The notes under the pieces were generated by a model. The model was not told the DNA's origin and did no database searches. It saw only the letters and a program-made list of their open reading frames with translations. Made by a program: the position numbers and the translations under genes. Positions 27,044-34,200 of a stretch of DNA of 34,200 bases are shown here, piece by piece. This stretch comes from a virus, in the IMG/VR virus record IMGVR_UViG_3300008116_000467, positions 1 to 34,200 of that record; one strand, given 5' to 3'. How positions within the stretch are numbered: position 1 is the first letter of the stretch; every line of letters begins with the position of its first letter.

Positions 27044-29167
27044 ATGGCAATTAAAATTTATCAATCTCAAATTAGACCCACAGAAGAAATAGGCGCTGTA
27101 CAAACAACTCCTGGTATGAGAGTTAGTATGGAAACAGCATCAGCTCTTGGAGCTGCCTCATCTAAATTTACCGGAGCTGTTACAGATTTTATTATAGAAA
27201 AAGAAAAAGTAAAAGCCGATACAGAAATTTTAGAGAAAAAAGAAAAGATATATAATGGCGATGAAAATATTCCAGGTTTATCTAAAGTTAAAGAAGATGC
27301 ATCTAAAATGGAAGATCCTGATCAAGCAGATAAATATTATAAAGAAGAATTTAAAAAGATTCAAGATTATCATTCACAAACTACTAAAAGTTTTTTAGCT
27401 AAAAGATCACTTGAAGCATTTCTTCAAAAACAAGCTGTAGAAGATTCTATTCTTATTAGAAACTCTTCTACTAATAATTTATTAGAAAGAAATAGACTTG
27501 CAGTAGAAGCAAATACTGATCGTTTAAAAAAATCTATTGTTTATGGAAAGACTGATCTTGAAATATCTAATGCACAAAATGAACTTAATACTATTTTAGA
27601 ATCTGATGTTTATAATAGAGTTTATGGGAAAAAAGCTGCAGAAGAAAAAAACAAAGTTAGAGAAGATGTAGATTATTATAAAGGTTTAAGAACACTTGAT
27701 CGTGATCCAGCAAAGATTAATGATGTTGTTGCAAATTCTGCTTTACCTATAGAAAAGATTGAAAAGTTAAGATCTCATGCAAAACTATCAGCTCTTAAAA
27801 TAGATGAAACATCAGGCAATAACTTAAAAGATTATGAAGCTCAAATTGATAAAGGCAATGATCCAGGAATTAATGCTCTTAATGCTGCAAAAGAAAGATC
27901 TATAGCAGTTGATAATTTTGATAACGCAAGAAAGATTGATGCTCTAATTCAAAAAAGAGATATTATTTTAAACATTAGAAGTAAATCGCTTTCAGAAATG
28001 GATGCAGAAATTAGTAAAATGGAAACAATGATTACTACTGCAAAAGCTGAAAACAAAGATGTACCTATTGCTGAATTAAAAAAATATGAAATAGTTAAAA
28101 AATTTAAAGCAGATTTACAAACAGATTTAGAAAAAGATTTATTAAGAACAGCATCTGAAAGAAACATTGTTACTTTAAATAGTATTAATTTTAACGATGT
28201 AATGATTAATCCATCTGAAGAAAATAAAAAACTATTTACAGAAAGTCTGGCAGCAAGAAAAAATTCAGCAACTACTGCTGGTAAATATTATAACTTACCT
28301 ACAAGATTTTTTACTGATGCAGAATCTAAACAATTAAAAGCTATTGTTGAAAAATCTACAGATAGTAAAATGTTATTACAATTAGCATCAAACATAACAA
28401 ATGGTTTTGGCGCTGATGCTCCAGCTGCATTTTCTGAAATCTCTAAAGAGAATGCATTATTTGCGCATGTTGGTGGTATTACAATGTTTAATGGTGGAGT
28501 TCCAACTAAAGGAGCTGCAGATGCTATTGATGGTTATTTATTAAGTAAAAATAAAAATATTAAATTAGAAAACTTTAGAGAAAAAGATAAATCATCTATT
28601 ATATCAGGTTACCAAAAAGCATTTACAGGAGTTGGAGCTGAAACATTTAACAGAGTTATTGAAACAGCTGATAATATTTATTTAAAAAGAACTTATGATG
28701 CAAATGAATTAAACAAATCATTTAGTTCATCAAGATATACAGAAGCATTAAATGAAGCAGTTGGTTCATTAAAAGTTAATGGAAAAGAATATGGAGGATT
28801 TGATAAATATAATGGTTTAGATGTTGTTGTTCCTGCTTATGTTAAAAAAGGTAACTTTAATAATATTATTGATTATTTAGAAAAAAATGAAAATGTTTTA
28901 AAAAAATCTGGTTCATATACTGATCCTCAAGGAAACGCAGTTGAAACATTACCATTAGATAGAAATGGAAAAGAAATTAAAATATTCTCTGAAAAGTTTT
29001 TTGGTGATCCTTACTTTGTAACAGTGGGTCCAGGAAGATATAAAATATCTTTATCAAAACCTTTTGGTTCAAATGTACAACCTGAATATTTGTTAAATAA
29101 AAATGGCGGTTATTTTATCGTAGATCTTAATAAGATTAAAGGAGATCTAGGAACAGTAAATAAATAA
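27044..29167 (+). CDS. Large internal virion/ejection protein (T7 gp15-like slot)
   Basis: 707 residues, no SD. Mostly alpha-helical and lysine/glutamate-rich with long Ala/Asn runs: starts YQSQIRPTEEIGAVQTTPGM, has FTGAVTDFIIEKEKVKADTE and many coiled segments to about residue 430, then a mixed C-terminal part (SSRYTEALNEAVGSLKVNGK, KIFSEKFFGDPYFVTVGPGR). Position and length agree with T7 gp15 (747), which lines the periplasmic channel. No lytic transglycosylase motif is evident. Sequence identity to T7 is not expected. Confidence 0.7.
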   Translation: MAIKIYQSQIRPTEEIGAVQTTPGMRVSMETASALGAASSKFTGAVTDFIIEKEKVKADTEILEKKEKIYNGDENIPGLSKVKEDASKMEDPDQADKYYKEEFKKIQDYHSQTTKSFLAKRSLEAFLQKQAVEDSILIRNSSTNNLLERNRLAVEANTDRLKKSIVYGKTDLEISNAQNELNTILESDVYNRVYGKKAAEEKNKVREDVDYYKGLRTLDRDPAKINDVVANSALPIEKIEKLRSHAKLSALKIDETSGNNLKDYEAQIDKGNDPGINALNAAKERSIAVDNFDNARKIDALIQKRDIILNIRSKSLSEMDAEISKMETMITTAKAENKDVPIAELKKYEIVKKFKADLQTDLEKDLLRTASERNIVTLNSINFNDVMINPSEENKKLFTESLAARKNSATTAGKYYNLPTRFFTDAESKQLKAIVEKSTDSKMLLQLASNITNGFGADAPAAFSEISKENALFAHVGGITMFNGGVPTKGAADAIDGYLLSKNKNIKLENFREKDKSSIISGYQKAFTGVGAETFNRVIETADNIYLKRTYDANELNKSFSSSRYTEALNEAVGSLKVNGKEYGGFDKYNGLDVVVPAYVKKGNFNNIIDYLEKNENVLKKSGSYTDPQGNAVETLPLDRNGKEIKIFSEKFFGDPYFVTVGPGRYKISLSKPFGSNVQPEYLLNKNGGYFIVDLNKIKGDLGTVNK

Positions 29168-32100
29168 TGTCATTCTTTTTTGAAGAAGAAAAATCTACTA
29201 ATGTTTTACTAGAACCTAAAGAAAATTTTTACGCAAAAAAAGAAGCTCCTCCTGAACAAGAACAATTAGGTGGTGTTGAAGCTAGAGCTAAAGGAAGAGA
29301 AAAATACTTTACAGCAAAAGAATATTTAGAAAACTACAACGCATCAAGACAATCCTTTGATAAATCTAAATCAGAAGTATCTGAGATTAATAATCTTGAT
29401 AATGCCTGGAGCGAAATCACTGATATTATGATTAAAAATAATGTTCAGTTTGATAATCCAATGCCAGATCTGGATTTTTATAAAACAGAATTTGGACTAG
29501 AAGGTTATGAAACAAGACACGAAAGAGTTACTAGAGCTTTAACATTATTACAAGAAGAGCAAAATAAAAATGAAAATTTAAAACTAGAATTAGAAAACAA
29601 ATCATTAAATAATTTAGATGCCATTCTAAAAAAGATTAGTGTTGATGCAAAAGACTCTGAAGCATACGCAAATGAACTTTTTGAAAATACAAACTTTTCT
29701 GGCAAAGTAGGTAACCTTGCAGGAAACGCAGTTAGTTATTTAAGAGAACCAAGTGTGTTTACTACATTACCTCTTGGTTTAGCTTATGGTTTTGGAAGAA
29801 CAGCATTAGGGACATTTTTAAAAACAGCATATTATGAAGGAGTTTTGGGAGCAGGATCTGAAGCATCAAGACAATTAAATGTTCAACCTTATAGAGAAAA
29901 ATTAGGATTTGAAGGAGCAGGTTTTGAAGCTGGAGCTAAAGAAGTTGCTTACTCTGCAATTTTCGCTGCAGGTATTGGTGGTGTATTAAACACAAGTATT
30001 TTTGGAATATCTAAACTATTTGCAAATGCCACACCTGATATGCAAGTAAAAATGATTGCTAAAATTCAAAATAATATTGAAAATCTAACTGATGAAGATT
30101 CTTTAAAAATTTATAAAGAAAACTTTCCAGAACAATTTAAAACAAAAGATACTGATGCTGCGGCTGAATTTATAGAAAATAGAGTTTTTGAAGAAAAACA
30201 AAATCCAATGGTGGATAATGTTAGAAGCAGAGATTTACATAATGAAAGAGCTGCAGAAGCAACTTTAAAATTATTAAATGATGAACCAATTACAATACCT
30301 GATGAATTACCACAAAAATTAAAATTTGAAGATATTCTTAAAGGAGCATCTATAGAAGAATTTAATATTAATAAATTAACAACAGACGCAAAGACTTTTC
30401 AATATAAATCAGAAACAAATGAATTTGGTATATCTCAAAAACTTATGGATGTTACTAAATGGGATCAGCCAAGCGCAAGCACTCTTTTAGTTTATGAGTT
30501 TAAAGATGGTAGATTAGCAGTCGTTGATGGACATCAACGATTTGGATTAGCAAAAAAATTAATAGATCAAAAACCTAGATTATATGGATATAGAATTAAA
30601 GAAGTAGATGGTTATGTACCAGATCATGCAATGCTTCAAGGTGTTGCAATTAATCTAAGACAAGGAACAGGTACTGCTATTGATGCCGCTAAAATGATGC
30701 GTGTTAAAAATTTTGATATTAATGCAATCATGGCAAGTATGCCAGTTAAATCAGAAATAGTTAAAGTTGCACAAGGTTTAACAAAATTATCTAACGATTC
30801 ATTCTCAATGGTAGTTAATAAATTTATTGATTACAAAGTAGCATCTAGAGTTGGTGAATTATTACCTGATAAAGAATTGCATGCATCTGCATTAACAATA
30901 TTAAAAAAACAAAAATTTGATAATATGCAGCAAGTAGATCTTATTCTTAAACAGATTAGAGAAACTCCTTCTGTTAAAATGAAGGAACAAACATTGTTTG
31001 GAGTTGAAGAATTTAAACAATCTTTAATTGTTGAAAAATCAATATTATTAACAAACTTTGCAAAAAGCACAAAAGACAAGAAAAAGTTATTCTCACTTGT
31101 TGTAAGTAAAGATGAATTATTGACTTCTGCCGGCAATAAGCTAGATAATATTAATAACGAAAAAATATTAACACAAAATGCGAAGATCCAAGAAAAAATT
31201 GAAATCCTTGCAACCAGAGTTGGACAACTCTCTACAGATCTCACAGAAGCAGCCAGACTCTACCAAGCAGGAAACAAAGCAGAAGCAAGAAAATACTTTG
31301 CCGACGCTGTCGATCGAGCAGCAGAAAGAGGCGATTTTGATGGGATCAATGTTAGCGGATCACCAGACAATAATGCAATTAAAACTGAAATACAAACAAG
31401 CACTGCAGGAAGCAGACCAGAATCAGAAAACATAAGTAATAAGTTATTTGACGAACCAGGTGGAAAAGGTTCAGTTGAGCAAAGTCAATCATTAAAAAAC
31501 GAAATACTATTAGATACAGAAGTTCCTACTGCTAAACCTACACAAACAGATTTAACTAATTCTTTAAATGCAGAAAACAAAATTCTTAATTTAGAAGAAC
31601 AAAGAATGGTTAATGATATTGAGCAAAGAATAAATTCAGGCGCTGCAACAAAACAAGATGTTATTGATATTGAAAACAGTAATCTAGTTAAAAAAATAAT
31701 AGAAGATCAAGATGCTTATTATGAAATTAATCGTACTGATATTGAACCTAATTTTGTTAATGGAAGATTTACAGAAGAATACTTAAATAATAAAATTTAT
31801 AAATTGGGACAAGATGAATACAAAGGAATAGAGACAGTATTAAATGCTGTATATAAAACAGGATCTGAAACAAAAGATCGTATTGCTGTAATTATAACAG
31901 GAGTACCTGCTTCTGGGAAATCAAAATTTACAAATGAAGTTAAAGACGTTACTAAAGGAATGGTAATTGATTCTGATGATTATAAAAAATTAATACCTGA
32001 GTATAAAAATGGTATTGGCACATCATCAGTACACAACGAAAGTAAAGAATTCTTTAAAAGAATGTTAAAAAAAACCATTACTAATGGAGATAATATTATT

Positions 32101-32658
32101 ATTCCAACACTTGGAAGGAACGAAGAACCATTAACTAAAATAATTAATTCTTTAAAAAGCAAAGGATATGGAATTGCTATGATAAGAGTTGATGTTCCTC
32201 TTGCTGTTGCCGAGTTAAGAAACATTAAAAGAGCTATAAAAACAGGCAGATATGTTGATAGTCAAATCATTACAAAAGAAGTTGATAATAATATTAAAAC
32301 AATTTACAATAAACTAACAAAGGAACAAATAAATGTCAGAGCTGAAATTGATGGCACAGTTGAAGACACCATCAGATACATTAGTGGATCAAAAGAAGAA
32401 ATTGCACAAAATTTACGAAGATGGAGAGAATTACGAGCTGAAACTCCTGAAGGAACTGGAGCAAGAGCTATTGTTAGAGAAGAACCAATAGTTACTATTG
32501 GCGATGATACTGCAAGTATTTTAGATCAAGAATTTTCATTAAGCACTAAATTAGATGATGTTAATGAAATTGTTCCAGAATTAAAAACTATGAGACAAAT
32601 TCTTGATGAAGAAAATCAAACTAATTTATTTATTAACAGATTGGCAGACTGCGTATGA
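29167..32658 (+). CDS. Giant virion ejection protein with ParB-like and Zeta-toxin-like domains (polyvalent protein)
   Basis: 1163 residues, TAATG overlap with the gp15-slot gene. (1) 1-175 charged, helical. (2) About 180-290 Gly/Ala-rich hydrophobic (SYLREPSVFTTLPLGLAYGF, KEVAYSAIFAAGIGGVLNTS), a possible membrane-inserting part. (3) About 390-510 ParB-like: VVDGHQR at 452-458 after LLVYEFKDGRL, then VAINLRQGTGTAIDAAKMMR. (4) Helical linker about 660-770 with distinct codon use. (5) About 880-1080 P-loop kinase resembling Zeta toxin: Walker A G912-VPAS-GKS919, D-S-D-D-Y (935-939), and AELRNIKRAIKTGRYVD. Zeta toxins phosphorylate UDP-N-acetylglucosamine; ParB-like folds can be CTPases or nucleases. 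Injected with DNA, such domains could act on the host at once. Assignments are motif-level; activity unproven. Confidence 0.75.
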   Translation: MSFFFEEEKSTNVLLEPKENFYAKKEAPPEQEQLGGVEARAKGREKYFTAKEYLENYNASRQSFDKSKSEVSEINNLDNAWSEITDIMIKNNVQFDNPMPDLDFYKTEFGLEGYETRHERVTRALTLLQEEQNKNENLKLELENKSLNNLDAILKKISVDAKDSEAYANELFENTNFSGKVGNLAGNAVSYLREPSVFTTLPLGLAYGFGRTALGTFLKTAYYEGVLGAGSEASRQLNVQPYREKLGFEGAGFEAGAKEVAYSAIFAAGIGGVLNTSIFGISKLFANATPDMQVKMIAKIQNNIENLTDEDSLKIYKENFPEQFKTKDTDAAAEFIENRVFEEKQNPMVDNVRSRDLHNERAAEATLKLLNDEPITIPDELPQKLKFEDILKGASIEEFNINKLTTDAKTFQYKSETNEFGISQKLMDVTKWDQPSASTLLVYEFKDGRLAVVDGHQRFGLAKKLIDQKPRLYGYRIKEVDGYVPDHAMLQGVAINLRQGTGTAIDAAKMMRVKNFDINAIMASMPVKSEIVKVAQGLTKLSNDSFSMVVNKFIDYKVASRVGELLPDKELHASALTILKKQKFDNMQQVDLILKQIRETPSVKMKEQTLFGVEEFKQSLIVEKSILLTNFAKSTKDKKKLFSLVVSKDELLTSAGNKLDNINNEKILTQNAKIQEKIEILATRVGQLSTDLTEAARLYQAGNKAEARKYFADAVDRAAERGDFDGINVSGSPDNNAIKTEIQTSTAGSRPESENISNKLFDEPGGKGSVEQSQSLKNEILLDTEVPTAKPTQTDLTNSLNAENKILNLEEQRMVNDIEQRINSGAATKQDVIDIENSNLVKKIIEDQDAYYEINRTDIEPNFVNGRFTEEYLNNKIYKLGQDEYKGIETVLNAVYKTGSETKDRIAVIITGVPASGKSKFTNEVKDVTKGMVIDSDDYKKLIPEYKNGIGTSSVHNESKEFFKRMLKKTITNGDNIIIPTLGRNEEPLTKIINSLKSKGYGIAMIRVDVPLAVAELRNIKRAIKTGRYVDSQIITKEVDNNIKTIYNKLTKEQINVRAEIDGTVEDTIRYISGSKEEIAQNLRRWRELRAETPEGTGARAIVREEPIVTIGDDTASILDQEFSLSTKLDDVNEIVPELKTMRQILDEENQTNLFINRLADCV

Positions 32659-34200
32659 GTTATAAAGATTGTATTACAAATGGTATTGCAGAAGGTAATG
32701 TTACCAAAAATCAAGCTGATGAACAGATAAAGTTATTTGATGAAAAGGTAGAAGAATATTTAGCTAAAGGAATGTCGCAAGCCGATGCTGAAAAACAAGC
32801 AGCTAAAGATTCATTTGATATTTTTAAATACGAAGCAGCAGAAAAAAAACGTAGAGAATTATTAACTCTTAAAGCTCAACAATCAATATCAAAACATTTT
32901 AAAACATACAGAAATATGAATGGAGAAGTAGATTATGGAAATGCCGGTATTTCTATTTTATCTCCTGATGACTATTCACCATACGTTACTGTAGAAAACC
33001 AAGTTAAGGTTATTAAGGGACAAGCTCATAAAATATTAGTTGATGTATTAGATACATTTAAACCTGGCATTGGTGGTTATACAAGAAATAAAGCTACACT
33101 AACTATGTTAGTTAGAGAAATTATTGAACCTGGTTCAACTACAAATCAAGCAGCAAAAGAAATGGCAGAAGCATGGAAAGCATCTTCTGAATTTTTAAGA
33201 TTAGAATTTAATAAATATGGTGGAAGAATACCATCTAGAAAAGATTGGGGACTACCACAAATACATGACACTTTAGCAATTAGAAAAACAAATAAAGAAG
33301 ATTGGATTAATTATACTATTGATAGACTAGATCCTGTTAAAATGATTAATGAAAAAACCAAACTTCCATTTAATGAAAAGACTTTAAGATTAGCATTATC
33401 AGATGTTTATGAAACAATAACTAATGAAGGTTTTAATAAAGTTAAAGCTACACAAAGAACTTTTGGAAGTAATCTTGCATCACGTTATACAGATCATAGA
33501 TTTTTAGTTTTTAAAAATGCACAGTCTTGGATTGAATACCAAAATAGATTTGGCAATAATAATGCATTTCAGGTGATGATGGATCACATTAATAAAATGT
33601 CTAGAGATATTGCATTAATGAAAGTTCTTGGAGCAAATCCTGATGCTACTATTTCTTACATGACTACTCTTATTAAAAAACAAGCTCAAACAGATGTTAC
33701 TAAACAAGTAAGACTTCCTGTTGCTAAACAACAATTAGAAGAAGCAAAAGCATTACTTGCTAAATCTACTGATCCTGTTGAAATTGAAAAACTTAATAGA
33801 CAAGTAAGTCAATATGCTCAAGATATTTCTGATGCTGAAAAATTTAATAGAAAGTCAATAGCTCAATTTTTTGGTTCATTAGAAGAAGATAGAGCTAATA
33901 CCAAAATAGAATTAATTAAAAATTTATATGGTTATCATAAAGGTGCTTTAACAAACCCAGTTGATGGGTTTGTAGCAAGATCTTTAGCAGGATTAAGACA
34001 TATATTAACATCAGCTCAATTAGGATCTGCATCAGTTCTTGCATTAACAGACTTTAACTGGAGTAGAGCTGCTTCAGCTCATATTGGTTTACCTCAACAC
34101 AGAACAGCACAAAATAGTGTTAAATTATTATTTGATCCACTTGATAAAAAAGGTAAAGCAAAACTTGCAATTAGACTTGGTTTAGTTGCTGAACATTGGA
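32655..34200 (+). CDS. Giant virion-associated protein, N-terminal part (runs off window)
   Basis: ATG overlaps the stop of the ParB-Zeta gene (ATGA). The frame stays open to the window end, about 515 residues. Opens MSYKDCITNGIAEGNVTKNQ, helical and Lys/Glu-rich to about 120, then PGIGGYTRNKATLTMLVREI, WGLPQIHDTLAIRK, SRYTDHRFLVFKNAQSWIEY, NNAFQVMMDHINKMSRDIAL, M-K-V-L-G-A-N-P and a more hydrophobic part (LRHILTSAQLGSASVLALTD). This pattern occurs in very large internal virion proteins in the gp16 slot of non-T7 podoviruses. No lytic transglycosylase motif is seen yet. Probably another ejected protein; domains beyond 34200 unknown. Confidence 0.65.
   Translation, partial: MSYKDCITNGIAEGNVTKNQADEQIKLFDEKVEEYLAKGMSQADAEKQAAKDSFDIFKYEAAEKKRRELLTLKAQQSISKHFKTYRNMNGEVDYGNAGISILSPDDYSPYVTVENQVKVIKGQAHKILVDVLDTFKPGIGGYTRNKATLTMLVREIIEPGSTTNQAAKEMAEAWKASSEFLRLEFNKYGGRIPSRKDWGLPQIHDTLAIRKTNKEDWINYTIDRLDPVKMINEKTKLPFNEKTLRLALSDVYETITNEGFNKVKATQRTFGSNLASRYTDHRFLVFKNAQSWIEYQNRFGNNNAFQVMMDHINKMSRDIALMKVLGANPDATISYMTTLIKKQAQTDVTKQVRLPVAKQQLEEAKALLAKSTDPVEIEKLNRQVSQYAQDISDAEKFNRKSIAQFFGSLEEDRANTKIELIKNLYGYHKGALTNPVDGFVARSLAGLRHILTSAQLGSASVLALTDFNWSRAASAHIGLPQHRTAQNSVKLLFDPLDKKGKAKLAIRLGLVAEHW

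Noticed and set aside
30831-31244. Minus-strand reading frame of 137 codons
   Set aside because: Antisense shadow of an A+T-rich coding region with Ser/Leu/Cys-biased content and no start signal.
31178-31435. Separate gene in another frame inside the ParB-Zeta gene
   Set aside because: It coincides with the codon-usage island, has no ribosome site and no domain. The long frame reads through without a break.
1-34200. tRNA genes, integrase/attachment sites, insertion sequences
   Set aside because: No tRNA-like cloverleaf, recombinase motif or terminal inverted repeats with transposase were seen on either strand by eye.

Overview
The window is almost certainly part of the genome of a short-tailed, lytic-type marine double-stranded DNA phage. 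It is strongly A+T-rich, very densely packed (many ATGA or TAATG overlaps) and carries many tiny genes. The structural set is that of a podovirus: TerS/TerL, a T7-gp8-like portal, scaffold, major capsid, two tail-tubular proteins, a gp13/gp14-like pair, giant ejection proteins and fibres, with no tape measure, sheath or baseplate. From memory the gene order and small conserved proteins resemble pelagiphages of the HTVC010P type (SAR11 hosts). That is family knowledge and was not checked by a search. No RNA polymerase, DNA polymerase, helicase, integrase, tRNA or rRNA gene was recognised. Both ends of the window cut through genes.

Layout. (1) 1-5400, plus strand: tail-fibre and receptor-binding module. 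It holds the end of a heptad-repeat fibre, small beta-rich virion proteins, a Gly-rich adhesin, three tandem paralogous proteins and a tail-assembly-chaperone-like protein. (2) 5400-9053, plus strand: a glycosyltransferase, two sigma70-like promoters (one with a palindrome in its spacer, one with a consensus DnaA box in its spacer), then a lysis cassette (XhlA-like membrane protein, M15 peptidase, 3-TM holin). A PD-(D/E)XK nuclease lacking any ordinary start codon and several tiny basic proteins are also here. (3) 9048-13410, minus strand: early and recombination module. From its promoter-proximal end it reads RecB/Cas4-like exonuclease, membrane peptide, ERF annealing protein, putative OB-like protein, LexA-like winged helix, MazG-like protein, many tiny ORFs, and last a stand-alone DnaA domain IV protein. 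(4) 13411-13514: divergent control region with nested inverted repeats. (5) 13515-16308, plus strand: Cro-like repressor, small unknowns and a HTH_36 replication-type protein. (6) 16238-29167, plus strand: packaging and virion morphogenesis in canonical podovirus order, with a terminator hairpin after the capsid genes. (7) 29167-34200: two giant virion proteins. The first joins a ParB-like domain and a Zeta-toxin-like P-loop kinase domain, as in ejected polyvalent proteins.

How it fits together (inference). The exonuclease and ERF protein would drive recombination-dependent replication on host polymerases. The Cro-like and LexA-like proteins and the DnaA-domain protein are candidate switches. 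The perfect DnaA box inside the promoter of the lysis cassette suggests that the phage DnaA-domain protein, or host DnaA, times lysis. The ejected ParB-Zeta protein is the strongest candidate for a poorly described host-takeover system.
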